Origin: Bdellovibrionales bacterium
GTDB lineage: Bacteria; Bdellovibrionota; Bdellovibrionia; Bdellovibrionales; UBA1609
Direction: 5' to 3'
Length of the DNA stretch: 38,483 bases
NCBI GenBank assembly: GCA_014323935.1
Contig: JACOND010000011.1
Coordinates: 1 to 38,483 of the forward strand
In this document: positions 1 to 7,542 of the stretch, piece by piece
How positions within the stretch are numbered: the first letter of the stretch is position 1
Layout of the letters: every line of letters starts with the position of its first letter
Position numbers and translations under genes: made by a program
Notes under the pieces: model-generated
Seen by the model: the letters and a program-made list of their open reading frames with translations, nothing else
Databases searched by the model: none
Told to the model about the DNA's origin: nothing

Positions 1-394
1 AATAACTTGGAGTTATTTTATCATAGTTATCTTAAACTTTGTGCATGAAGTTTACTCCAGTATAAAAGTACTCTCTTTAGAAAGCTTGGTTTAGGGCAGG
101 TTTCGATATTGATATCCTCTCCTGAAGAGAGTTTCACTCTCAAATCTAAGGAAAACTTTTTTATCTCCTAGCTTTTCTACAGGAAGATTGCTGTCTAAAA
201 GTTCAAGACTTTGTTTCTTTTGAGATTTTTCTTCTAACTTCTTGAATCTTAGGGTTTTTGATTTCTAATTTCATGATTTCAGAAATGTTTAGAAAATGTT
301 TTAAAACACGTTTTAAGATATCAGGTTTGTCTACAAAGAACTTTTTAAAGACAACGTCCCTTATCATCTTTACATAGTTTTTTTCTTTTTTCAT
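1..394 (-). pseudogene. Decayed Rpn-family (PD-(D/E)XK) nuclease/transposase-like gene, truncated by the window edge
   Basis: An ATG at 394 follows a good ribosome binding site (AAAGGAGA). It opens a 63-residue frame with the pattern DVVFKKFF..KPDILKRVLKHFL, which I recognise as the N-terminus of the Rpn / PD-(D/E)XK transposase family. That frame stops at 203, but homology-like sequence continues in the +1 frame down to 91 (SLELLDSNLPVEKLGDKKVF). It continues after another shift at about 71-33 (VLLYWSKLHAQSL) and again at 31-2 (DNYDKITPSY). These blocks occur in the order I expect for the family, so this is one gene broken by at least three frameshifts and running off the left edge. The family assignment is from memory of its sequence pattern. 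The intact ancestor would have been a recombination-promoting nuclease. No partner gene is visible. Confidence 0.72.
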
Positions 395-502
395 TTTATA
401 TCTCCTTTAGGGATTTGTTTTTTACATCAATTGAAACTTATACGACTTGATAATTAAAAGAATGTAAAACGCATTTCAAACTTTTTAAATTAATAGACTT
501 AA

Positions 503-568
503 TTAATTTATTTTTTGATTCTCTTTGATAAGAGTCCAAATTTCCTTAACTTCTTCTGAAACTGACAT
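503..568 (-). pseudogene. 21-codon remnant of a small coiled-coil gene, copy 1
   Basis: A strong ribosome binding site (AAAGGAGG, four bases before the ATG at 568) precedes a short frame that begins MSVSEEVKEIWTLIKENQK and stops at 503. The start signal is better than that of most housekeeping genes here, yet the product is only 21 residues. The sequence matches a second degenerate copy at 1222-1330. That copy continues past the equivalent point with a charged helical run (KALKEVRESQKEAS), so copy 1 is probably truncated. The SxEVKxIWxLIKENQK opening recalls the N-termini of bacterial coiled-coil proteins tied to PD-(D/E)XK nucleases, but this is a weak memory-based likeness. It could also be a genuine tiny peptide gene. 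Confidence 0.45.
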
Positions 569-1221
569 AAAACCTCCTTTCTTTAAAAATTACTACAAGC
601 AAATAAAAAAAACTATAGAATAAAGAGCTTTTAGTATCTTTAGGAAGTAAAGAGATTCAAGGCTTTTTTTTTAAGATTTACAGTTATTTTTGTTCGATAT
701 CCGGCAGTTTAGTCTGACTTTGTGAGTTATTTTATAAATGATAAAAACTAAGTTTTATTTTTCTTAATAAACGACATTGAAAAGAGAATTCCTTTTCATA
801 AAGAATGGCTAAAATAAGGTTTTTTTCTACCTTTTTATTTTCTCACATCATAATTTCAAATCGATAAAAAACTGTTATTTTACCTCTTAAAAGGATAGAG
901 GAAAAGATATTAATAAAATTGTCTCAATTTCTAAAAATATGAGCTTATGGTAAATTTTAAAAAATTTCAAAGTGAAAACTTAAATAAAGGTTTTCTTTTA
1001 GAGAGTTATTTGTTATGATTGTTTTTTTAGCAATCTTTTTAGATTTTATAACAGCTACAAAAACAATTGGAAATTGTTTATCACCTGAGGATTAATATGA
1101 CTCATACAAGCAGGCGTAACAAGAACAGAAAAAAATAAAGTAAAAAAGTTAAGCTTTTTAAAAAAATCTTTAAATTACAATAGTTTTATATGAAATAAAC
1201 GATTGAACTGACTTTATAAAT

Positions 1222-1330
1222 TCAACTCGCTTCTTTTTGACTTTCACGAACTTCCTTTAAAGCTTTTTGATTCTCTTTGGTAAGTGCCAAATTTTTTTAA
1301 CTTCTAGTGAGAAAACACTCTTTCTTTAAA
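1222..1330 (-). pseudogene. Degenerate copy 2 of the small coiled-coil gene
   Basis: On the minus strand this region matches 503-600 in the start region and coding part. The ribosome binding site has decayed (GAGTG in place of GGAGG) and the ATG is gone. VKKIWHL is followed by a one-base deletion, after which the frame resumes as KENQKALKEVRESQKEAS and stops at 1222. The alignable block also runs upstream through CTTTCTTTAAAAATTA, so promoter-proximal DNA was duplicated too. The copy is clearly non-functional. Confidence 0.5.
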
Positions 1331-1597
1331 AATTATAATACTATAAACAGTTAAAAAAATCTATAAAAAAGCTTTTTTAAGGCAAATTATACGTTTGAAT
1401 GTAGTAAGTGAATAAATGATAGTAAAGCTTATCAGTGAGGCTTTATGTAAAAAGTTGTGGTTTTGAAAAGAGTTTTAACAAAGAAGGTTTAAAGGACTTA
1501 AATTTTTAGAAAAAAGTCTAGAAAAAAGTGAGCAAAGTAAAGTTTTACTTCATGAAAACCGATAAAAACTTTAGATTGGAAATAATAGAATTTGAGT

Positions 1598-1620
1598 AAA
1601 TTTAAAAAATATTTAAATTT
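1598..1620. promoter_or_regulatory. Perfect 9-bp inverted repeat upstream of the prepilin gene
   Basis: AAATTTAAA (1598-1606) and TTTAAATTT (1612-1620) are exact reverse complements separated by five bases, and end about 35 bases before the prepilin ATG. They could form an operator or an RNA hairpin. The composition is all A and T in an AT-rich region, so chance is a real alternative. Confidence 0.25.
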
Positions 1621-1655
1621 CTTTTTGAAAATCATTAATAGAGGGGAATAAAAAA

Positions 1656-2135
1656 ATGAAGAAACGATTAGAATTTAAAAACAGGAGAATTATAAAAAAA
1701 GCTGGTTTTTCACTTATTGAACTTCTGGTTACAATTGCTATTATTGCTACTTTAATTGGGATTTCTACCCCTATTTACAGATCCTATAAAATCAGTTCTT
1801 CAGAAAAAACAGTAAAAATTGAAGCTCTCCAACTTTTAAAAAATGCACAAGCTTGTTTGCTTAATACGGAAAATCCATCGGAATGTGCTACTGAAAATAT
1901 AGATGGATATTCATCAAAGGAGTGTTATAAGAAGCAAGACTGGCCAGGAGGTAAAAAGGAAGGATGTTTTTTTAGTTTTAGAGATGATAAGTCAGATCTT
2001 TGTTTTACAGTTGTAAATTTTGTAGGAAGCAAAAAAATAAGGCATTGTATTTCTGTTAATACTAAAACTGGTGAAATAAATCCAGGAGAAAATAGTGAAT
2101 GTAAGAATAGCGGAAAATGCGACACTTCAAGTTAA
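1656..2135 (+). CDS. Type IV prepilin-like / pseudopilin protein, cysteine-rich
   Basis: A 159-residue protein with a class III (prepilin) signal. A basic 17-residue leader ends in Gly17, followed by Phe18 and the motif FSLIELLVTIAII. This gives the usual G|F cleavage site for PilD-type peptidase and the conserved glutamate at mature position 5 (Glu22). The hydrophobic stretch at 18-40 would be the assembly helix. The globular part (about 45-159) contains eight cysteines, enough for four disulfides, and a short pilin-like C-terminus. A GAGGGGA ribosome binding site precedes the ATG. No pilus assembly ATPase, secretin or peptidase gene is in the window, so this is an orphan subunit. It could be a minor pilin of a type IV pilus or a type II secretion pseudopilin; the sequence does not decide which. 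Confidence 0.85.
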   Translation: MKKRLEFKNRRIIKKAGFSLIELLVTIAIIATLIGISTPIYRSYKISSSEKTVKIEALQLLKNAQACLLNTENPSECATENIDGYSSKECYKKQDWPGGKKEGCFFSFRDDKSDLCFTVVNFVGSKKIRHCISVNTKTGEINPGENSECKNSGKCDTSS

Positions 2136-2156
2136 AAACAATTTAAAAGCATTGTA

Positions 2157-4973
2157 ATGAAAATTCCTAGATTTTCTTATCTTTCTCTAGCCTATTTTGC
2201 TACTCTTCTTACAGGTTTTGCTTCTTTAATGGCTCAAGTTGTTTGGCAAAAGTATTTAGCTATTTTAGTAGGAAGTGAAACTCGATCTATCAACCTTGTC
2301 GTCTCTATCTTTTTGTTAGGCTTAGCCTTAGGCTATTATGTTTTTGGAAAAGTGAGCAGGAAAGATTGGAGTCGGTTTTTCTTATTAAAATTTTATGGTT
2401 GGCTTGAGATGATAACAGGTCTTTACATGGCTTTGTTCATGCTTTATTTTGAGCTTTTAAAAAAAGTGAGCTTTAATACTCCTTCTTCTTTATGGATAGA
2501 TATTTTTATTACTTTACTAGCTTTGTTTTTTCCTACTTTCTTAATGGGAGCTTCTATCCCTATTTTGACAAGCGTTCTTCCTAAATCTTCCCAGGAAATT
2601 AACAAAACTCATTTTAAAGTTTATGGTTGGAATGCCTTTGGTGCTTTTTTAGGTGTTTTAGGGGCAGGCTTTTATTTTTTACCTAAATTTGGTCTTGTTT
2701 TAACTTTACTTATAGCTTCTTTGATTAATGTGATAGCAGCTTTGATATTTATCGGAAATAAATTAGAAGGAGAATTGCAAAGGAAAAAAGAATATCAAGT
2801 GATTCCTTCTCTTACTCCTAATTGGTTTTATATTTTATTTAGTTTTTTTATAGGAGCTGTTGTTATTTCTTTTGAGATTTTATTCATTCGCTTGTTAAAT
2901 GTAACTTTAGGGGGAGGAGTTTATAACTTTCCTATCGTTTTATCGATTTTTGTAGGAGCTTTATCTTTAGGAAGTCTTTCTGTTCCCTCTCATAAAGCCT
3001 CTCCTCAATTTCTTATCAGACAAATTTTTATTACGCTTCTTCTTTTAGGACTTATTTATATGGTAGCTCCTTATTGGTCTATTTGGATCAATCATATTCG
3101 AGTCAGCCTTGTTAATATTTCTTCAAATTACTTTGTGTTTAAATTTTTAGTTTATCTGTTTTGTAGCCTGTTTCTTTTTCCTTTTGTGTTTTTTATGGGT
3201 CGACTTCTTCCTTTAAGTTATGTTTTGCTTAAAAAAACGAAAAATAACTATGGTTTTATTTGTGGGTATTTGTATTTTTTTAATACCTTAGGAACAGTTT
3301 TAGGAGCTATTGTTTTAGCCTATTTATCTTTTTATATTTTTAATTTGGATGAAGTGTTTAAAATAAATTTGCTCTTTTTAATTATTTTGGTTTTTGTGTT
3401 TGCTTTGTATGAAAAAAATAAATGGTCTTTAGCTTTTGCAGGAATCTTAGGATTTTCTTTATTGCTTTTACCTCAATGGGATAGAGAAAAAAGAGCTCGT
3501 AGTTTTTTTAGAACTAGAAACGTTAAGTCTTATCATTTTAAAAAATTATTTTTTATTCCAGATATACATGAAAAAGTTCTTTCTTTTGAGGATGGACCAA
3601 ACGTTTCAACGGCTTTAGTTCAAATGCCTAGTCAAGATAAAATTTTTAAAAACAAAAGAAAATTGTATCCAGAGGCTGAATATCAATCGGTTTCTTTTTA
3701 TGTCAATGGAAAAGCTATTGGTAGTAGCCTTGGTGATTTTTCTACAGTCTTTTTACTAGCTGGTTTATCTTATCTTTATGCTCCTAAGAAAGCCGGACTT
3801 TCTTCTTCTGTTATAGGTTTAGGTTTAGGGAGTACAGCAGGAATTTTAGCTAACTTAGAAGATATTAAAGATACAACAGTTTTAGAAATTGCTCCTGAAG
3901 TTCTGGAAGATGTAAAACGTAGTCCTGATTTTAGTTTTGGTCTTTTAGATAATCCTAAAGCTCGTATTATTACAAAAGATGCTTTTAAGTATTTTACAAA
4001 AACAGATAAAAAATTTGATATTATTGTATCTGAACCTTCGAATCCTTGGATTGTAGGAGTAGAAAATGTTTTTTCTTATGAATTTTATGAGTTAGCTAAA
4101 AAATCTTTAAATAAAGAAGGGGTTTTAGTTCAGTGGGTTCAACTCTACAGTATTGATAGTGAAACTTTGGAAATTATGTTTTATACTCTGAAAAAAGTTT
4201 TTCCTCATGCAAAAATTTATCTCATCGGACAAGCTGATATTGCCATTGTTGCAAGTTTAGTTCCTTTGAGAAAAGAAATTGATTCTGGTCGCTTTTTAGA
4301 ACATTCTTTTCTAAAACCCTATTACTCTGTGATAGGTTTTCAAGAAGAAGAGGATTTGATTCTCACTCAGATTTTTTCATCCTCTCTTTTTTCTAGTTTC
4401 ACCCGTACAAAAAGACCTCTTCACACCTTAACAGAACCAAAGCTTGCTTATAGAGGAGATAAAACATTTTTTCTAGGTCAAATGTTAAACCTTTCAAACC
4501 TTATTCCAGGTTACTTGTCTGAAGATTTAAATGTGAGAGCTAAAAAAATGAAATCTTTTTCAAGATATATAAAAAAAGACAACAAAGAGATTCAAAAGAG
4601 CTGTCTTGAAAGAGTGAATTTCTTTTGCAGTCTTATTTTAAATATAAAAAAGCATAAAAGAAATTTTGAAGATAAAAGCAAAAGTTCTTTATCTCGCATG
4701 CTGGATTATGTTTACCTTAGAAAATACGGTTTTATTCCCTATCAAAAGGACTATTTAGAAGATGTGAAAAAAGAGATGATTGAAAAGAAAATAAAAAATC
4801 TGAGTTTATTTTTTATTTATTTCAATCAATTATTTGGGAATCAACTTTATGAACAAGTTCAATCGGATTTGAAGCTTTTTGAAAAAGAAGGTCTTTTAAA
4901 AGATGAAAATTTATCTGCAGTCAATGAACACATTGAAATGGTAAAAAAAGATCTTTTTCAAGAGAGTATTTAA
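2157..4973 (+). CDS. Fused membrane transporter-like / spermidine synthase-like protein
   Basis: A 938-residue protein. Residues 1 to about 450 are strongly hydrophobic, with roughly twelve membrane segments (for example LTGFASLMAQVVWQK near the start and FLMGASIPILT at about 130-140), as in fused MFS/spermidine synthases. Residues about 540-700 form a Rossmann-type aminopropyltransferase or methyltransferase domain, with GLGLGSTAG at about 553, LEIAPEV at about 576 and SEPSNPWIVG at about 625. The canonical GGGDG loop and catalytic aspartates of SpeE are altered, as is common in fused members, so true spermidine synthase activity is uncertain. A further charged tail of about 230 residues has no domain I recognise. 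It starts 21 bases after the prepilin stop with no clear ribosome binding site, so it may be co-transcribed or translationally coupled with the pilin gene. Confidence 0.85.
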   Translation: MKIPRFSYLSLAYFATLLTGFASLMAQVVWQKYLAILVGSETRSINLVVSIFLLGLALGYYVFGKVSRKDWSRFFLLKFYGWLEMITGLYMALFMLYFELLKKVSFNTPSSLWIDIFITLLALFFPTFLMGASIPILTSVLPKSSQEINKTHFKVYGWNAFGAFLGVLGAGFYFLPKFGLVLTLLIASLINVIAALIFIGNKLEGELQRKKEYQVIPSLTPNWFYILFSFFIGAVVISFEILFIRLLNVTLGGGVYNFPIVLSIFVGALSLGSLSVPSHKASPQFLIRQIFITLLLLGLIYMVAPYWSIWINHIRVSLVNISSNYFVFKFLVYLFCSLFLFPFVFFMGRLLPLSYVLLKKTKNNYGFICGYLYFFNTLGTVLGAIVLAYLSFYIFNLDEVFKINLLFLIILVFVFALYEKNKWSLAFAGILGFSLLLLPQWDREKRARSFFRTRNVKSYHFKKLFFIPDIHEKVLSFEDGPNVSTALVQMPSQDKIFKNKRKLYPEAEYQSVSFYVNGKAIGSSLGDFSTVFLLAGLSYLYAPKKAGLSSSVIGLGLGSTAGILANLEDIKDTTVLEIAPEVLEDVKRSPDFSFGLLDNPKARIITKDAFKYFTKTDKKFDIIVSEPSNPWIVGVENVFSYEFYELAKKSLNKEGVLVQWVQLYSIDSETLEIMFYTLKKVFPHAKIYLIGQADIAIVASLVPLRKEIDSGRFLEHSFLKPYYSVIGFQEEEDLILTQIFSSSLFSSFTRTKRPLHTLTEPKLAYRGDKTFFLGQMLNLSNLIPGYLSEDLNVRAKKMKSFSRYIKKDNKEIQKSCLERVNFFCSLILNIKKHKRNFEDKSKSSLSRMLDYVYLRKYGFIPYQKDYLEDVKKEMIEKKIKNLSLFFIYFNQLFGNQLYEQVQSDLKLFEKEGLLKDENLSAVNEHIEMVKKDLFQESI

Positions 4974-5705
4974 AAGTCTTTTTCATGTAAATGCAAGAGA
5001 TTCTTAATAGAGAAATGGCTTAGTTGAAGCTGATAAGTCATTGTGAGCTAACATTATTAATTGGATATTGAAGATATGTTTTTTATTGTGACATCCAGAT
5101 TTAATTGATGGCATAAAAAAGGGAATGTCGATATATTGAAATAGCTTGTGTTGAAGTTTATGACTATTTAAAAAACTTAGAAGACGGCTATACTTTTATA
5201 TAAAAAAATTCCATTAGGAATACCTTCTAAAATAGACGTGACATATGGGTGTAGATAGTTATTAAGTTATCTTCGTCAAGAGATTAAAAATTTTTGAACT
5301 TGCTAGATATTTTATATCTTTTATTTCTTACTTAAGAATAAATTTAATGTCTTTAAAATTATACAAATCTAAAAAAATTTTTTTAGGTATACTTAAATAA
5401 ATTTTTTAATTTTAGTAGATTTTTAATGTTTTGGAAATTATATATTTAACTAACCATAAATGGTAAATTGAGCTTATTTGAGAGAATTTGAAAAAGCGAT
5501 AAATAAAATCCTTAGGTTGGAGTCCTAAGAAAAAGTCTAAAAAAAAAGACTAAAAAGCTCGATCAGAACAAGATTAAAGTACTTACTCTTTGAATTTACC
5601 TGCCAATATATAATTCTCAATATTTATTTAAGTCTTTTAAATTTTTTGTATTTTTTTATTAATTATGTTATTATTTTATAGAAAGTCATAACCTAAAAAA
5701 ATAGC
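4974..5705. other. Intergenic stretch of about 730 bases with possible decayed coding sequence
   Basis: No intact gene is visible. A plus-strand frame between about 5117 and 5288 reads like eroded coding sequence (for example YDYLKNLEDGYTFI, a stop, KKIPLGIPSKIDVTYG, a stop, LLSYLRQEIKNF), but I do not recognise a family and it has two internal stops. A 6-bp hairpin (CTTAGG/CCTAAG) lies at 5511-5529. The rest is AT-rich DNA without evident structure. Like 395-1655, it looks like a graveyard between accessory genes. Confidence 0.5.
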
Positions 5706-6065
5706 ATGAAAACTATCAAAAAAACTATTATTAAAGTGAGGCTTATATTAACAGTTAGTTTTTCTTTATTTTCTGGATATCAAGCGAGAACCCTTGAACT
5801 AGATAGCTATGGAAGGACTCCATTACATCTTTCCGCTTTAAAATGTGACGTGGATGAGGTAGTTAGCTTACTAAACCAGGGGGCGGATTATCATAGGCTA
5901 GATAATCAAGGTTATAAAGCTTCGGATACAGCTAGGAGTATTGGTTGTTCTCAAATTGTAAATATTTTAAAAGATAGAGAAAAGCGTGATTATCAAGAGT
6001 GTTTTGATGAACATTACATTCCTGGTCAGGCTGGGAAAGTTAATATGCTTTGTAGAAATAAATAG
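5706..6065 (+). CDS. Small exported ankyrin-repeat protein
   Basis: A 119-residue protein. Residues 1-28 form a Sec-type signal (basic KTIKKTIIKVR, then hydrophobic LILTVSFSLFSGY, ending QA). Residues 33-65 are a clear ankyrin repeat (YGRTPLHLSALKCDVDEVV, then LLNQGADYHRLDNQG), and 66-97 form a second, weaker one (GYKASDTARSIGCSQIVNIL). The C-terminal 20 residues carry two cysteines (99 and 115), and the repeats two more (47 and 81). Two repeats are few for a stable solenoid, so it may be capped by the tail or act as a small periplasmic binding protein. There is no clear ribosome binding site before the ATG. It is flanked by gene-free DNA on the left and the CoA-transferase genes on the right, and stands alone. 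Confidence 0.8.
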   Translation: MKTIKKTIIKVRLILTVSFSLFSGYQARTLELDSYGRTPLHLSALKCDVDEVVSLLNQGADYHRLDNQGYKASDTARSIGCSQIVNILKDREKRDYQECFDEHYIPGQAGKVNMLCRNK

Positions 6066-6114
6066 TCATTAACTCCCGCATTTAAAGTTTTTGAGCTTTT
6101 CCTTAATAAGAGGA

Positions 6115-6148
6115 TTTAGTAAATTTAAAAACTTTGTTTAGTAAACAA
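6115..6148. promoter_or_regulatory. Paired palindromic boxes upstream of the CoA-transferase operon (candidate operator)
   Basis: TTTAGTAAA occurs at 6115-6123 and again at 6137-6145, with start points exactly 22 bases apart, about two helical turns. Each box is a palindrome around a central G. The second is embedded in a larger 15-base palindrome, TTGTTTA-G-TAAACAA (6134-6148). The pair lies 47 bases before the GTG of the CoA-transferase alpha gene, a suitable place for a dimeric repressor or activator. The regulator is unknown. The T-run after 6149 could instead make this a weak terminator for the ankyrin gene. Confidence 0.35.
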
Positions 6149-6194
6149 TATTTTTTTATTTACTTTTTTTAATAAAAAGTATAGTTTTTATATT

Positions 6195-6899
6195 GTGGTT
6201 TACCAAGATGCTCTCTCTTGTTTGCATGACTTTTCTGATGGTTCTATTTTTATGGCTGGGGGATTCGGGCTTTGTGGTATTCCTGAAAATCTTATTTCTG
6301 CTATTCAACAAAAAGCCGTTACAGACTTAACCTGCATTTCTAATAATGCGGGCGTCGATAACTTTGGTTTAGGGCTGCTTCTTCAAACAAGACAGATTAA
6401 AAAAATGATAGCAAGCTATGTCGGAGAAAATAAAGAATTTGAAAGACAATTTTTATCAAAAGAACTAGAAGTAGAATTGATTCCTCAAGGGACTTTAGCT
6501 GAAAGAATTCGTGCGGGAGGTTCTGGGATTCCTGCTTTCTGGACGGCAACAGGTGTAGGGACTGAGATTGAAGAGGGAAAAGAAAAAAGAATTTTTGACG
6601 GTAAAACTTATATTTTAGAGCATGCTTTAAAAGCCGATTTTGCTTTCGTGAAGGCATGGAGAGGAGATCATTTTGGAAATCTTATTTATAAGCAAACTGC
6701 CAGGAATTTTAACCCTATTATGGCTATGGCTGGAAAGGTCACCATTGCAGAAGTAGAAGAGTTGGTAGAGCCTGGGGAGTTAGAACCCGATCAAGTGCAT
6801 ACTGCTTCTGTTTTTGTTCAAAGGATTTTTCAAGGGAAAAACTATGAAAAAAGGATAGAACAACTCACTTTAAATGAGGCTAAAGATGCCCTTAAATAG
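6195..6899 (+). CDS. scoA: 3-oxoacid CoA-transferase, alpha subunit
   Basis: The 234-residue alpha subunit of a heterodimeric CoA-transferase of the SCOT/AtoD type. With the beta subunit it moves CoA between succinyl-CoA (or acetyl-CoA) and acetoacetate in the cytoplasm. GGFGLCGIPENLI at residues 22-34 is the family's oxyanion-hole region. GGSGIPAFWTATGVGT and the AKGDHFGN-like run AWRGDHFGN are also typical. The GTG start at 6195 is used because no ATG lies upstream in frame. The N-terminus is a few residues shorter than usual, and no ribosome binding site is obvious. It overlaps or abuts the beta subunit gene, so the two are translationally coupled. Exact substrate (succinyl- or acetyl-CoA) cannot be read from the sequence. 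Confidence 0.93.
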   Translation: MVYQDALSCLHDFSDGSIFMAGGFGLCGIPENLISAIQQKAVTDLTCISNNAGVDNFGLGLLLQTRQIKKMIASYVGENKEFERQFLSKELEVELIPQGTLAERIRAGGSGIPAFWTATGVGTEIEEGKEKRIFDGKTYILEHALKADFAFVKAWRGDHFGNLIYKQTARNFNPIMAMAGKVTIAEVEELVEPGELEPDQVHTASVFVQRIFQGKNYEKRIEQLTLNEAKDALK

Positions 6900-7542
6900 A
6901 AATCAAATGGCTCAGCGAATTGCAGAGGAAATAGAAAAAGGTTTTATTGTTAACTTAGGTATAGGGATACCCACTTTAGTGAGTAATTATATCCCAGAGG
7001 AAAAAGAGGTTTTACTTCACAGTGAAAATGGTTTACTTGGAATTGGTCCATTTCCTTTAGCTAAGGAGCTGTCTCCCGATTTGATAAATGCGGGTAAGCA
7101 AACAGTAACAGCTGTGAAAGGGGCAAGTTTTTTTTCTTCTGCAGAGAGTTTTGCGATGATAAGAGGATCCCATATAGATTTAAGTGTTTTAGGAGCTTTA
7201 GAAGTGGATGAAGAAGGAAATTTAGCCAATTGGATGATTCCTGGAAAGATGGTAAAAGGCATGGGAGGAGCTATGGATTTGGTTTCAGGTTCTAAAAAAG
7301 TGATTGTAGCTATGGAACATCAAAATAAAAAAGCTGAGTCTAAACTTTTAAAAAAATGCAAGCTTCCTTTAACGGGTTTAAAATGTGTCCACCGTATAGT
7401 TACCAATTTAGCTGTGATTGATGTTACACCTAAAGGTTTTTTATTAAGGGAAAAAGCTATTGATGTGAGTGTAGAACAAATAAAAAAAGCAACTTCAGCT
7501 GATTTAGAAATTTCATCTCGGCTTAAAAATATAGCTGTTTAA
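6886..7542 (+). CDS. scoB: 3-oxoacid CoA-transferase, beta subunit
   Basis: The partner of the preceding subunit, carrying the catalytic glutamate in the motif LLHSENGLLG (Glu47 with this start), which forms the enzyme-CoA thioester. NLGIGIPTLVSNY near the N-terminus and GGAMDLVSGSKKVIVAMEH in the middle are family signatures. I place the start at ATG 6886 because GAGG sits six bases before it, inside the end of scoA. An in-frame ATG at 6874 lacks such a site. The gene overlaps scoA by 14 bases. Its stop codon overlaps the stop of the convergent alanine dehydrogenase gene by four bases, leaving no room for a terminator. Confidence 0.93.
   Translation: MPLNRNQMAQRIAEEIEKGFIVNLGIGIPTLVSNYIPEEKEVLLHSENGLLGIGPFPLAKELSPDLINAGKQTVTAVKGASFFSSAESFAMIRGSHIDLSVLGALEVDEEGNLANWMIPGKMVKGMGGAMDLVSGSKKVIVAMEHQNKKAESKLLKKCKLPLTGLKCVHRIVTNLAVIDVTPKGFLLREKAIDVSVEQIKKATSADLEISSRLKNIAV

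Larger units (their letters stand above)
395..1655. other. Gene-poor stretch with degenerate gene remnants
   Basis: About 1.26 kb with no convincing intact gene. It is very AT-rich and full of stop codons in all frames. The only structure I can support is a pair of related minus-strand remnants near 503-600 and 1222-1330, entered separately, and a perfect inverted repeat just before the pilin gene. A 26-codon open frame at 1015-1095 has no ribosome binding site and no recognisable product. Together with the broken Rpn-like gene to its left, the stretch looks like an old accessory island that is eroding. Confidence 0.6.

Noticed and set aside
1015-1095. 26-codon plus-strand frame with a hydrophobic start
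   Set aside because: No ribosome binding site, no recognisable family, and located in decayed DNA.
5511-5529. CTTAGG/CCTAAG hairpin as a transcription terminator
   Set aside because: The stem is only six base pairs, the T-rich side lies on the minus strand, and no minus-strand gene precedes it.
6397-7262. Minus-strand open frames of about 80 codons opposite scoA and scoB
   Set aside because: The plus-strand frames carry clear family motifs throughout. The opposite frames are low in complexity and have no start signals.
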